This document shows, piece after piece, positions 35,728 through 45,617 of a stretch of 64,000 bases of DNA. Within the stretch, counting starts at the first letter, position 1, and each line of letters opens with the position of its first letter. The stretch comes from Sphingopyxis fribergensis (lineage in GTDB: Bacteria; Pseudomonadota; Alphaproteobacteria; Sphingomonadales; Sphingomonadaceae), in NCBI RefSeq assembly GCF_000803645.1, contig NZ_CP009122.1, forward strand, positions 3,014,501-3,078,500. The letters run 5' to 3'. A model generated the notes under the pieces. It was given only the letters and a program-made list of their open reading frames with translations. It had not been told where the DNA came from and ran no database searches. The position numbers and the translations under genes were made by a program.

Positions 35728-36429
35728 ATGGTGAACAAAGCCGCTGTATTCGAAGCGATGCTGCGCAGCGGCGGCTGGCTTGCGACCCTGCCCGAAGCGG
35801 TGCGTCAGGCCGTTTTCAAAGCGAGCAGCGTGCGCACGATCGCGCCCGGCGCGGCGCTGTTCGAACAAGACGGCCCGCCGACCGGCCTGCACGGCGTTTT
35901 CTCCGGCGACATTCGTGTCGTCGGCCATTCGCGCGATGGCCGGGCGGTCATCATGGGCGTCATCCATCCCGGTGAGTGGGTCGGCTATCTGAGCTGCCTC
36001 GACGGCCTGCCGCACGCCTATTCAGGCATTGCGAGATATGGCGCCCGGACCTTGTCGCTGGCTCCTGCCGACGTGGCGCGTATCTTCGAGCGCGACGTCG
36101 CCACATACCGCTTGCTGCTGGCGCCCGAACTGGCGGCGGAGCGAAAGCTGGCTCAGTTCATCATCGAAGGCATGGGCCTGCCGCTCGTCCAGCGAGTCGC
36201 CGCGCGTCTCTGCGATCTCGGTCGATGGCCCTATGGCGAGGATGCGGGGCCGGTGTCGCCGCTGGACCATATCAGTCAGGAGGAGTTGGCGATGTCGGTC
36301 GGTGCCACGCGCCCCCGGATCAACGAGATACTGCGCGATCTCGCAAGCCGGGGCATGGTAGAGCTGGGCTATGGGCGCATCGTCGTCCGGGATGTAGCCG
36401 CGCTCGAACAATTTGCGCGTGGCGAGTGA
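35728..36429 (+). CDS. Crp/Fnr-family transcriptional regulator
   Basis: The 233-aa protein has an N-terminal cyclic-nucleotide-binding-like domain (IAPGAALFEQDGPPTGLHGVF, DGRAVIMGVIHPGEWVG) and a C-terminal winged helix with ISQEELAMSVGATRPRINEIL as recognition helix region. There are no FNR-type N-terminal cysteines, so it is not an oxygen-sensing 4Fe-4S FNR. The ATG at 35728 sits 11 bp after GGGGAGA. It is divergent from the TonB receptor (145 bp between starts) and followed by the hydrolase and binding-protein genes. Confidence 0.85.
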   Translation: MVNKAAVFEAMLRSGGWLATLPEAVRQAVFKASSVRTIAPGAALFEQDGPPTGLHGVFSGDIRVVGHSRDGRAVIMGVIHPGEWVGYLSCLDGLPHAYSGIARYGARTLSLAPADVARIFERDVATYRLLLAPELAAERKLAQFIIEGMGLPLVQRVAARLCDLGRWPYGEDAGPVSPLDHISQEELAMSVGATRPRINEILRDLASRGMVELGYGRIVVRDVAALEQFARGE

Positions 36430-36512
36430 TCCAATTGTTCCCCTGAAGACAGACCCCGGCAGGCCATGCGCCAATATTCGCCTTCTTGCATGCGCGAATG
36501 GGGAGATACTCG

Positions 36513-37565
36513 ATGTTTGTACGATTACTGGCCGCAACCTTGCTGGCAAGCCTCAGCCCGACGTCGGGCGCCGCCGGGGCGGACGCCCCCTTACCGACCG
36601 TCAGCGGCGCAAGCTTTGCTTCCGCGCCAGTCACGCTTTCGAACGGTATCAAAGGAACGATCATCTCGTTCGAAAGTCGCACGCCCACCGAGTGGGCGGC
36701 CACGATTCAAGGGGAAACAGGACCGGCGGTGACACTCAATGCGCAGATATTCCTCCCGGTCCGCCGCGAGAAGGAACTGCCCGCGATCATCATGGTGCCG
36801 GGCAGTGGAAATATCGGCACGCACCATCTGGCCGAGGCAGCCGCACTCAATTCGGCAGGCTATGCGGTACTGCTCATCGATCCGTTCCGCGCGCGCGGAA
36901 TCGCGGACACCATCGCCGATCAGGGACGGCTGACCTGGGTCGCCAGCACTTATGACGTGCTGGCGGCGGTCCGCTATCTCCAGTCCAGAGGCGACATCGA
37001 TCCGGCGCGGATCGGCGCGCTCGGCGGAAGCCGTGGCGGCACGGCCGTGATGATGGCCGCCGCCGCGCCCTTTGCCGAGGCGGTGCTGGGGCCAGGCAAG
37101 GGGCTGCGCGCGGTGGTCGCCGGCTATCCCTGGTGCGGGACGCAGTTCCAGTCGGCGCGCCTGTCCGGAGGGGCGGCGTTGCTCGTCCTTCAGGGCGACC
37201 GCGACGACTGGGTGTCGCTTCAGCAATGCCAGGATGCGGTTCACGCGATGATCGTCGGCGGCCAGGCGGCGTCGATGCGGATCGTGCCCGGCGCTCTCCA
37301 CGCCTTCGACAGGGCAGACGTCCCGCCGACGCCGATCCCCGGGGCGATCACCTCCACGACCTTTCCGACCATCTACATGACCGATACGGGCATCTATATC
37401 GATCCACGCACTGGACAAGCCGACCCGGCGCTGACGGCGAAGGATTTCACGAGCTATGCCGCCAAGGCCGGTTTTGGGCGCAAGGGCGTGACGATCGGCA
37501 GCCGGCCCGGCGATGCCGAGGCCTTCATGAGCGAAATGACCGCCTTCTTCGCGAGGGAGCTGTGA
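36513..37565 (+). CDS. Secreted dienelactone-hydrolase-like alpha/beta hydrolase
   Basis: The 350-aa protein starts at MFVRLLAATLLASL (36513), with GGGGAGA upstream, and has a signal peptide ending near SGAAGA. The alpha/beta-hydrolase core shows PAIIMVPGSGNIGTHH (oxyanion region), a GGSRGG nucleophile elbow with serine, VLQGDRDDWV (acid) and ALHAFDR (histidine). This is the dienelactone hydrolase family, here exported to the periplasm. Its stop overlaps the GTG of the binding-protein gene (GTGA), suggesting that hydrolase and uptake protein act on one compound. Confidence 0.85.
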   Translation: MFVRLLAATLLASLSPTSGAAGADAPLPTVSGASFASAPVTLSNGIKGTIISFESRTPTEWAATIQGETGPAVTLNAQIFLPVRREKELPAIIMVPGSGNIGTHHLAEAAALNSAGYAVLLIDPFRARGIADTIADQGRLTWVASTYDVLAAVRYLQSRGDIDPARIGALGGSRGGTAVMMAAAAPFAEAVLGPGKGLRAVVAGYPWCGTQFQSARLSGGAALLVLQGDRDDWVSLQQCQDAVHAMIVGGQAASMRIVPGALHAFDRADVPPTPIPGAITSTTFPTIYMTDTGIYIDPRTGQADPALTAKDFTSYAAKAGFGRKGVTIGSRPGDAEAFMSEMTAFFAREL

Positions 37566-38584
37566 AGCGCGTGTCTGCTGCGATCCTGATCGCCGCAATC
37601 GCCCTTGCATCACCGATAGCGGCAGCGCCCGAGGCGCCTTCCGGAACGATCCGCGTCGGCTATCTGCGCCTTGCCAACGCGCAACTGGTCAGCAAGGCGC
37701 TCGGCCTCCACGAGCGGGCCGGGCTAAAAGTCGAATGGGTGCCGTTCGAAACGGGCGGACAGGTCAACGCCGCCATTGCCGCCGGCCGGATCGACTTCGG
37801 AGCCGTTGGCACACCCCCCGCTGCGGCGGGCATATCGGCCGGACTTCCTTATCGCGGCCTCTTCATCCTCAACATGCTGGGCAGCGTCGAAGGCTTGGTC
37901 GTGCGGGCCGACCTCCCCATTTCCGCACCCACCGATCTTTCGGGTAAGCGGATCGCGGTTCCGTTCGGGTCGACGTCCTACTATCTCCTGCTGTCATTGT
38001 TGCGGCTGGAACATATTCCCGAAAATGCCGTCACGCTGGTCGACATGACACCATCGCAAGCGCGGACCGCATGGGACCGGCGAGAGATCGATGGCGCCTG
38101 GCTTTGGGAGACGGCACTTCATCAGATGGTAGCAGATGGCGGCCGTATCCTGATAGACAATCGCGACATGGCAAAACATGGCCTGGCTGTTGGCGACATC
38201 GCCGTAGTAACCAAGGCGCTAGCCGAGGCGCGGCCGGAACTGGTCGCCCGCTATGTACAAGCGGAATGCGCTGCGATCACGTTCTGGCATGACCACCCCG
38301 AGGAAACGGCGCAAATCGTCGAGCGCGAGCTGGGTGTCGATCCACAGGAGGCTGCGCGAATGATGCGCGGCACGGGAGTCCTGCCCTGCCGCCAGCAATT
38401 GACGTCGGCATATCTGGGACAAGACGGAAATGCAGGTGCCTTTGCACGATCACTCCATCCGATCGCGCGGTTTCTCTCAGGGCGGGGCAGAATCAGAGAG
38501 GTGCCGGACGACCGCAACTTTGACAATTTCTTTGACCTACGGTTCCTGAATAACGCCTACGCCGTTGAAACGACACAAAAATAG
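37562..38584 (+). CDS. TauA-like ABC substrate-binding protein
   Basis: The 340-aa protein starts at the GTG overlapping the hydrolase stop and has a signal peptide (AAILIAAIALASPIAAAPEA). RVGYLRLANAQLVSKALGLHE, GRIDFGAVGTPPAAAG, TDLSGKRIAVPFGSTSYYLL and DGAWLWETALHQMV are typical of the TauA/SsuA (NMT1-like) class that binds taurine, sulfonates or similar compounds. No ABC permease or ATPase gene follows, so it either serves a transporter encoded elsewhere or the cassette is cut at this end. Confidence 0.85.
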   Translation: MKRVSAAILIAAIALASPIAAAPEAPSGTIRVGYLRLANAQLVSKALGLHERAGLKVEWVPFETGGQVNAAIAAGRIDFGAVGTPPAAAGISAGLPYRGLFILNMLGSVEGLVVRADLPISAPTDLSGKRIAVPFGSTSYYLLLSLLRLEHIPENAVTLVDMTPSQARTAWDRREIDGAWLWETALHQMVADGGRILIDNRDMAKHGLAVGDIAVVTKALAEARPELVARYVQAECAAITFWHDHPEETAQIVERELGVDPQEAARMMRGTGVLPCRQQLTSAYLGQDGNAGAFARSLHPIARFLSGRGRIREVPDDRNFDNFFDLRFLNNAYAVETTQK

Positions 38585-38820
38585 ACACTTCCGGCTTCCG
38601 CCCGGCATACAAGCTGTTCCTCTTGGACCCGATGCGCTCATCGGCAACGCCGGCCTGAATTCGATGCTCGAAACTTTCTGTCCGATTTCAGAATTCTGCG
38701 ACGACCGCCAGAGCAACCGATATCCGGCGCGAAGCCGACTGGTCGCTTCTCCGTTTGGAATGCTCGTTATCGCAACCGGCGCTCCTGAAGGGAGGCACTC
38801 CGGTTCGTCCGCAAAATAGA

Positions 38821-39111
38821 TCACGACATCGACCGATTCCACGGGTTAGGTCGGCTTTCAGAATTAGTTGGGTCGGATCTGCGAGGCGAAGATCGAGACC
38901 GGCGTGGATAGAAACGAGCGTTTGCCGGAACGAAAGGGACTCGAATGGTCGCAGATGCACAGTCTGTCATGCGAACCTGCATCGTCTCGATGGCCCTGCG
39001 GACAATTCCGCCGCCACACCCGGCTCCGATTGCCTCGCTCCGGAGCGCGATGAGGGCCGTGTTGAAGCGGTCGACAAAGTCCTGATCGACCGGCAGACCC
39101 GAGCCAGACAT
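38821..39111 (-). CDS. Short island protein, 3' part doubtful
   Basis: It starts at MSGSGLPVDQDFVDRF (39111), with AAGGAGAA upstream, 27 bp after the strawberry-notch gene. The first 45 residues (to RRAIETMQ) look like real protein; the rest is arginine/serine/proline-rich and probably out of its original context. It may be an N-terminal fragment of a backbone gene cut where the cargo joins. Confidence 0.4.
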   Translation of the reverse strand: MSGSGLPVDQDFVDRFNTALIALRSEAIGAGCGGGIVRRAIETMQVRMTDCASATIRVPFVPANARFYPRRSRSSPRRSDPTNSESRPNPWNRSMS

Positions 39112-39137
39112 GGCGTTCTCCTTCTTCGATTTTGGAT

Positions 39138-42100
39138 TCACTGCGGCCGCTGGTCGATGATTGCTGCGAGGATTTCGTCGGCCTTTTCAGCCGGAAGGAA
39201 GAGCCGCGTCTTGTACTGGATCACCTCGCTGAACGCGCCGCGAGCCTTGAGCCATTCGCGATCCTGCGGCTGGAAATCCCGGACCTCAAAGCGCCGGCTA
39301 CTGTTCACCATCGTGGAAACGAGGCGCGCGCCGTGGAGGCCCGGGATCAGTGTGCCATCGCCGCCACGCGCCGCCTCGATCAATTCAGCAGGGGTAAGCT
39401 TGATGGACGATTCAAGACCAAATGCGGTTTCCAGTTTCTCGAGCGCCGCGGGCATCACGATGCGTCCGAGTATCGAGGTTCCCGCTGCGTCATCGATCCG
39501 CCAGACGCGAACATCATCTTGCGGCAGCTTGTTCCAGACGGGCAGTAGGAGGCCGGTCGCAACGCTGATCGTATGAATATCGACCTTCTCGAGCGCCTCG
39601 GACACCTCTACGTCCCAGAAGGCCTTGAAGCTGTCGCGATCAATTTCCTTCCAGAAGGTCTGCCAAAGCTCGGCGAGTTGGATGCGCTTGGAACCCGTCG
39701 GTCGGACAAACTCCAGCATCTTGACTGGGCGCCCCTCGTCGTCGGTAATCGACCAGGATGGAACGCAAAGGGCGACGCGTCCCGAACGATTGTTGCGGAG
39801 ATACTGGACATCTGTGGTGCCGCCCCAGATTCTGTCGAGGCGCGCCCATCCTGTAACGTGCGGCTTCAGATGAAGCTCGAGGCGGAGCAGCCGGGTTTCG
39901 GCGCCGGACACCGGGTCCTTCTTGAGCACCCGCTCCGAGATCGGGACGATGTGCTCGGCGCGGATCGCCTCGACGCCGAGATCGAGCGTTCCGGCTTCGC
40001 GCGCGGCGTCGACCCGGGCCTGTATTAGACCCATATACTCCTCGAAGATCGCATTCTGAGTCGCGATCCGCAGCGCGAGGATGCGGTTGAGCCATCGCTG
40101 GATCGGCGGCAGCTTGTCGAGCAAGGTGCCGTGCTCATCGACGAGCTTCAGACCGGTGATGATCTGGAGCTTCTCGAGGCTGACGCTCGCGAGCTTGCCC
40201 GCGTGGAGAAGGTGATACCACTGGGTCAGGGCCTCGCGGGCGTAGCAGCTTTCGAGATTATCGGCCGGATCGAACAGGTTCTGGCCGCCCGTCTGGCGTT
40301 GGCCGCGCGTGAGCGCGCCGAGCATGTCGAGGCGGCGAGCGATGGTGCTGATGAACCGACGTTCGCCCTTGCAGTTGGTCGTGACGGGGCGGAACACCGG
40401 CGGCATCGATTGGTAGGTGCGGTGGGTGCGGCCGAGGCCCTGGATCGCGATGTCGGCGCGCCACCCGGGCTCGAGCAAGAAATGGATGCGCCGCTTGTGC
40501 GCTGTGGGGCAACCCAAGTCGGCATGATAAGAGCGTCCGGTGCCGCCCGCCTCGGAAAAGACGAGGATAGGCTTTCGCCCCGACATGAAATTGTCGGTCT
40601 CGGCGATGTTGGAACTGGACGTGCGACGCTCGACCTTCTGCCGGCCTTGCCCGTCGACGACGATGCGCCGCGTGCGTCCCGTGACTTCCGCGACCATGTC
40701 GGTCCCGAAATGCGCGAGCAGGAAGTCGAGCGCAGCCGGAACCGGCGGTATCGAGCAGAGCCGCTCGATCAGCTCGTCGCGCGCGTCGACCGCTTCCTGG
40801 CACAGGACACCGTTGCCCTCGTCGTCAAGCATCGGCTCGGAGCGCATCGATCCATCGGTCGCGCGAAAGGCGCGCATCTGGCGCGTCGGGAAGGCCGTTC
40901 TCAGATAATCGATCAGCGTGTCGAGCGGCGAGACATCGATCGACAGGTTCGCGCGTTCTTCGGGCGAAAGATCTGCAAGGCGGCGGCCGAGAATTGCCTC
41001 GGCCGTGCTGGTGAGTTGGACGACGGCGACATGGCCCGTGGCGAGTTCATCCTCGATAGCGCGAACGACCGTCGGCATCTTCATCGAGATCAGGACCTGC
41101 GAGAAGAACCGCTGCTTCGCGCTCTCGAACCGGCTGAGCGCCGATCCCTTGGCCTGGGCGTTCATCGTCTGGCCCGACATGCGGTCGACGATGTTCGATG
41201 CCATAAGGACCTCGTCGAGGTTCTGGTGGATGATGGCCCACGCGTCGGCATAGGCGTCGTAGATGTCGATCTGGTCGGGCGTGAGCTGATGCTCGAGTGG
41301 GTCATATTCGACGCCGGCGAAACTGAGGGCGCGGGCCGTATAGAGGCCCATGGACTTGAGATCGCGGGCGACGATTTCCATCGCGGCGATGCCGCCATCC
41401 GTCATCGCAGCGAGAAAGCTGTCACGGTTGGCAAAGGCGGTGCCCGGACCCCAGAGGCCGAGCCGCGAGGCGTAGCTCAAATTTTCGGGCTTCGTCGCAC
41501 CGGTGGCCGATTCATAGACGACGCGGGCGCGCGGCAGCGCATTTTGCAGGCGGACCCCGGCAAGGCCCTGTTCGGAACCCTTGGCCCGCCGATACTCGTC
41601 CTTGGTGCCCGCGGCGTTGCCCATCGAATGGGATTCATCGAACAGGATCACGCCTTCGAAGTTTGCGCCAGTCCACTCGAGAATCTGCTGCAGGCGCGAG
41701 CATTGGTCGTGGCGCTGGGACCGGAGCGTCGCATAGGTGAGGAAAAGGATGCCGCTCGCCATGCCGATCGGCTGGCCGAGCGGAAAGGCGTCGAGCGGCT
41801 GGACATCGATCGGAAGTCCGCCAAGCGCGCTCCAGTCGCGCCGGGCATCTTCAAGGAGCGTCGCGCCCCTAGATATCCAGATCGCGCGCTGGTTGCCGCA
41901 GTTCCATTGGTCCCGAATGATCGCAGCGCCTTCGCGGCCCTTGCCCACGCCCGTCCCGTCGCCGATGAAGAAACCCATGCGATAGGCGGGGCCTTCGGAA
42001 TCCTCGATCAGCAGGTCGCCGGCGGTGTTGGTGACGAACCGGCTCGGCAGGTCGCGCGAGAAGGCATCGCCTGCGTAGATGATCGCTTCGAGTTGGGCGT

Positions 42101-43433
42101 CGGACAGCGACTCGCTCGCCCGCTTCTGGAAGAGCGGACGATATTGGGGGATCGGCGGCAGAACCGACGCCATGGCGAGCGATTCCACGAGATTGTCGGG
42201 GTGTGGCTTCGCGCCCGGAATATCGATGCGGGCGAGCCGCCAGGGCGCGTAGATGCCGACCGGATCGCCGACCGGCAACGGCGTATCGCGAACCGAATAG
42301 GCGAGCGGCCGCGCCGAATCATCCTTGGCGGCAATCCGTGAAGGCGCAATGATCCTGGGGCCAGCGAGGCCGGAGAAGAGCGAAGACGACGAAGGCCCCA
42401 GCGCGGGCCGCATCGGGATCACCGCCGGGGACGCGGGCGGCGGTTCGTCGGACGGGTCAAGCCGCGGCGGAAGCGCGAGCACGATCGGCAGCGCCGCCTC
42501 GATCGTGTCGACCGTGTGTCGCTCAGTTTGGCCGATCCAGCCCTTGTCGAAGACGATCAGGCGGATAGCGACGCTGGTACCATGCTTCGCATAGGGGCGG
42601 CCGAGAATCGTGATCTCGACGCGCGGGCGGGCAATTTCGGCGACGGAGACATAGCCGCTCGCACCGCTCGCATCGTGCGCGAAGGTCGGCGACATGATCG
42701 CGACGCAGCGTCCGCCCTCGGCAAGACGCAGCAGCGCGGAGCGAAGATGGCGAGCCCCGGCATGACGGTCCTGGCCGCGCGCCTCGCTACGGCTGAAGGG
42801 CGGGTTGATCAGGACGACGGTGGGCCGAACATCCGCCGGCAGTCGGTCGTTGATAAATTCGGCGTCATGGGTCGTGACCGCGCGGCTCGTCACGAGGGAA
42901 AGCAGCGCCGCCCGGCAGGGATCGCGCTCGTTGAGCGAGACGCTCGCGCCGGCGGCAATCGCGTGCGCCGCGAGCATGCCCGTGCCCGCCGACGGTTCGA
43001 GCACATGATCGTCGGTCATGATCGCCGCCGTTCGGGCCGCTAGCCAGGACAGCGCGGCGGGCGTGCTGAACTGCTGCATGTCGATCTGGTGCTCGCTGCG
43101 GTAGGTCTGGGTCGGCAGCGCCTTCTCAAACGCGAGGATATCCGCGAAATCATCTTCGGGCGCGCAGTCCGGGTTCGGTTCATTGTCGGGCGCGAGCGTG
43201 TCAGAAGCCTGCGCGGCTTCGAGCGCGTCATAGGCATCGCGCATCGACCAGCGCCCGTCGGCATCGGACCCGCCGAACGCTTCGGTCATCAACCGCTTGA
43301 GCAGGGAGCGAGTCACCGATTGCGGAACAGCAAGCCGGTCGCGCAGTGCGCGCGCGACGCCATAGAGGCGTTCGGCGTTTTCTCGGGCCGCGGTATCCGG
43401 GATTTCGGCAAGCCTCAGAAGCGGAAGGGTCAT
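39138..43433 (-). CDS. Methyltransferase plus strawberry-notch-type helicase fusion, 1431 aa
   Basis: The ATG at 43433 has AGGAGAA upstream; the longer frame is not needed. The N-terminal third has a DNA-methyltransferase fold: EPSAGTGMLAAHA (SAM motif I) and VLINPPFSRSE (NPPF catalytic motif), with a YRSEHQIDMQQFSTP lead-in as in N6-adenine methyltransferases. The middle and end match the SBNO/strawberry-notch type SF2 helicase: GDGTGVGKGRE (Walker A-like), LFDESHSMGN (DESH box), ESATGATKPENLSY, and the C-terminal GRTHRTYQSMPPVF helicase motif. Such proteins are hallmark genes of this class of integrative elements; they may modify and remodel the element's own DNA. Confidence 0.85.
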   Translation of the reverse strand: MTLPLLRLAEIPDTAARENAERLYGVARALRDRLAVPQSVTRSLLKRLMTEAFGGSDADGRWSMRDAYDALEAAQASDTLAPDNEPNPDCAPEDDFADILAFEKALPTQTYRSEHQIDMQQFSTPAALSWLAARTAAIMTDDHVLEPSAGTGMLAAHAIAAGASVSLNERDPCRAALLSLVTSRAVTTHDAEFINDRLPADVRPTVVLINPPFSRSEARGQDRHAGARHLRSALLRLAEGGRCVAIMSPTFAHDASGASGYVSVAEIARPRVEITILGRPYAKHGTSVAIRLIVFDKGWIGQTERHTVDTIEAALPIVLALPPRLDPSDEPPPASPAVIPMRPALGPSSSSLFSGLAGPRIIAPSRIAAKDDSARPLAYSVRDTPLPVGDPVGIYAPWRLARIDIPGAKPHPDNLVESLAMASVLPPIPQYRPLFQKRASESLSDAQLEAIIYAGDAFSRDLPSRFVTNTAGDLLIEDSEGPAYRMGFFIGDGTGVGKGREGAAIIRDQWNCGNQRAIWISRGATLLEDARRDWSALGGLPIDVQPLDAFPLGQPIGMASGILFLTYATLRSQRHDQCSRLQQILEWTGANFEGVILFDESHSMGNAAGTKDEYRRAKGSEQGLAGVRLQNALPRARVVYESATGATKPENLSYASRLGLWGPGTAFANRDSFLAAMTDGGIAAMEIVARDLKSMGLYTARALSFAGVEYDPLEHQLTPDQIDIYDAYADAWAIIHQNLDEVLMASNIVDRMSGQTMNAQAKGSALSRFESAKQRFFSQVLISMKMPTVVRAIEDELATGHVAVVQLTSTAEAILGRRLADLSPEERANLSIDVSPLDTLIDYLRTAFPTRQMRAFRATDGSMRSEPMLDDEGNGVLCQEAVDARDELIERLCSIPPVPAALDFLLAHFGTDMVAEVTGRTRRIVVDGQGRQKVERRTSSSNIAETDNFMSGRKPILVFSEAGGTGRSYHADLGCPTAHKRRIHFLLEPGWRADIAIQGLGRTHRTYQSMPPVFRPVTTNCKGERRFISTIARRLDMLGALTRGQRQTGGQNLFDPADNLESCYAREALTQWYHLLHAGKLASVSLEKLQIITGLKLVDEHGTLLDKLPPIQRWLNRILALRIATQNAIFEEYMGLIQARVDAAREAGTLDLGVEAIRAEHIVPISERVLKKDPVSGAETRLLRLELHLKPHVTGWARLDRIWGGTTDVQYLRNNRSGRVALCVPSWSITDDEGRPVKMLEFVRPTGSKRIQLAELWQTFWKEIDRDSFKAFWDVEVSEALEKVDIHTISVATGLLLPVWNKLPQDDVRVWRIDDAAGTSILGRIVMPAALEKLETAFGLESSIKLTPAELIEAARGGDGTLIPGLHGARLVSTMVNSSRRFEVRDFQPQDREWLKARGAFSEVIQYKTRLFLPAEKADEILAAIIDQRPQ

Positions 43434-43566
43434 GGCAATTCTCCTGAAGAAGTTCGGGAGCAACACGCCCCCGCTGCCATCGCCCTTCCCCCTCTCCTCC
43501 CGACGCGAATGGCAGGAAAAGAGGGGCCGCGGCGTGTGGCCGCGACCCAATAGGCCGGACGGAGAA

Positions 43567-45585
43567 TCAGGCCGCGTCGGAGAGCTGCTCGTCCTCGTCG
43601 ACATCATCGGCAGGATCGCCCGCCGCCTCGGGATCGACGGCGTCGGTCATTTCGTCATCGCGATCATCGTTCACCGGTTCGGCGACCGGGTGCTCGAAGC
43701 GCATGGCGTCAGGGAGCCACGCAAGCGCCTTTTCCTTGACGTCCGCCTCGACGATGATGTTCCCGGCGAAGAGCTGTTCAGCCGAGGACGCGAGCAAGTC
43801 CTTCTTCGATGCCCCGTAGCGCTGGCTGAGTTCGCTGCCACCGATGTCCTGGAAGAGGTCGATGATGGAGCTCTTGGTCAGCCGCTTGAAGTAATTCGCG
43901 GCCGTCGGGCGCCACCAGGCGGCGACGTCGATCTCGAGCTTGCGACCGAGATGATCGACGAAACCGCTGGCGGAATCTTTCATGGGCACCGCATGGATCG
44001 TCCGGGCAATCGCCCAGGCGAGCCAAGCCGCACGCGCTTCTTCGCCGAGCGCGCAGAAGGCATCGTAGCGCCCGGCGACGCCGATGTTCGGCTGGACCCA
44101 GCTTCGATCGAGCCCCTCTTCGAGCTTCGTCCATTCGTCAGCCGCGAGCGATCCGCTCTCGAAGCCAATGACGCGCGACGGCGCAGAGTCGGCGCGAAGG
44201 TCGCTCGCGAGATCGGAGGCGTAGCGCCGCAAAGCCGCATCGACCATCACGAACGTGCCGAGATCGAGCGCGAAGCGCGGATCGCTTGCGACATGGACCC
44301 GGAGCAGCTCGGCTTTCATCGTCGCGAGTTCGTCGATGAGCCGCTGGCTCATCGACGGTTTCGCCGAAACAGAGCCTTCGGTGTCGCCGTCGTCATCTTC
44401 GTCGCCATCGATGTCTTCGTCGGCCTCGTTCGGGACCATGTAGGCCTGATGATGAACGCGGGGCTGGCCGTCTTCGCCGATGACGAGGAAGGCGAGGGCC
44501 GCGGCTTTCTGGTCTTCGGTGAGGACTGCCGGTCGATTCTGGATGCCGCTCAGTTCGGATTCGAGTTCGCGATACCGCTGTTCCTCGTCCTCGGTGATGC
44601 CGTCATCACTCTCGTCAGCGGATTCGGCGATGGAGTTCATCTCGGCCTCGATCTCGGCGCACCGCGCTTCCTCCTCTGCCGTCGGTTCGGGGATCTCGCC
44701 GCGGACCGGGCGGAGGCCGTCATAATCCGCGAACGAGATGCGCGTCATTGGGACCGCGCGAATTTCCGCGTAGCCCTCGCGCGCGCGGATCGATTCAGCT
44801 TCCGCCGCAAGCTTCTCATCGGCGAGCCGGTCGAGGACGTCGCCGTCGATCCAGTTTTCGGACGCGCTGTCGGAGAAGAGGTCGGAGTCGATCCGCCCGC
44901 CCGCTTCGACATAGGCTTCGCGTCCAACGAGCAAAGCCTTCGGGTCGTTGCCTCGATAGTTGCCGGCGGCGAGCTCACGCCGGATGGTGAACGGGTCATT
45001 ACGGTAATAGCTCTCGCGATATTGCTCGAAGACACGGGCCTGTCGGGCTGTGTCCGACGTGCTGCCATAGGCTTTCGCGATTTCGAGGGTGATTTCGCCC
45101 TTGCGCAGCGCATCGAAGACTGTCTCGTGCAGGTCCGCGAGACGGACGCGACCGAGAACAAAACGCTCGGTTTTGCCGAAGCGCGCCGCTACCTGGGCCG
45201 CAGTCTTGTCCTCTTTCTCGATCATATTCTTGAACGCCATGCATTCGTCCGCAGCGCTCATCGGCAGCTTGCGATTTTCAGCATAGCTGAGTTCGATCGC
45301 GTCCTTGGTGTCGGGCCGAACCATGACCGGTACTTTGAAATCTTCCGGAAGCTCGCCCTTCTCGATCAGCGCGTGCACCCTCGTGAGACGGCGCCCGCCG
45401 CCGAAGATGCTGTACTGATCCTTCTTGCGCTTGACAGCGGTGCCAATCAGATTCTGGATGATGAAGCCGGCCTGGCCGATCATAGCTTCCAGTTCGGCAT
45501 CGGCATCCGGGTCGCTTTCGGTTCGGACATTGAGCGGCGACACGACGCAATTGCGCGCGAGAGCGTATATGATGGGAAATGTCAT
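43567..45585 (-). CDS. ParB-like N-terminal domain protein, 672 aa
   Basis: It starts at MTFPIIYALARN (45585), after AGGAGA. The N-terminal half has the ParB/Srx nuclease-like domain (PLNVRTESDPDADAELEAMI, FGGGRRLTRVHALIEKGELP, DAIELSYAENRK) and a ParB-type HTH segment (KTAAQVAARFGKTERFVLGRV). A long acidic linker (about 300-400) and a very acidic tail (DPADDVDEDEQLSDAA) follow. The canonical plasmid ParB is about half this size, so this is the integrative-element variant. It probably works with the downstream helicase in element maintenance (inference). No parA is visible. Confidence 0.85.
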   Translation of the reverse strand: MTFPIIYALARNCVVSPLNVRTESDPDADAELEAMIGQAGFIIQNLIGTAVKRKKDQYSIFGGGRRLTRVHALIEKGELPEDFKVPVMVRPDTKDAIELSYAENRKLPMSAADECMAFKNMIEKEDKTAAQVAARFGKTERFVLGRVRLADLHETVFDALRKGEITLEIAKAYGSTSDTARQARVFEQYRESYYRNDPFTIRRELAAGNYRGNDPKALLVGREAYVEAGGRIDSDLFSDSASENWIDGDVLDRLADEKLAAEAESIRAREGYAEIRAVPMTRISFADYDGLRPVRGEIPEPTAEEEARCAEIEAEMNSIAESADESDDGITEDEEQRYRELESELSGIQNRPAVLTEDQKAAALAFLVIGEDGQPRVHHQAYMVPNEADEDIDGDEDDDGDTEGSVSAKPSMSQRLIDELATMKAELLRVHVASDPRFALDLGTFVMVDAALRRYASDLASDLRADSAPSRVIGFESGSLAADEWTKLEEGLDRSWVQPNIGVAGRYDAFCALGEEARAAWLAWAIARTIHAVPMKDSASGFVDHLGRKLEIDVAAWWRPTAANYFKRLTKSSIIDLFQDIGGSELSQRYGASKKDLLASSAEQLFAGNIIVEADVKEKALAWLPDAMRFEHPVAEPVNDDRDDEMTDAVDPEAAGDPADDVDEDEQLSDAA

Positions 45586-45617
45586 AGTCTGTCTCCTGGC
45601 GGCGATGGCCCGACCAT

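Noticed and set aside
38565..38819. Small frames between the TauA-like gene and the island
   Set aside because: No ribosome site, no protein character on either strand; treated as junction sequence.
40131..42341. 736-aa plus-strand open frame
   Set aside because: Antisense to the helicase/methyltransferase fusion, whose motifs are on the minus strand; arginine/glycine/alanine-rich shadow.
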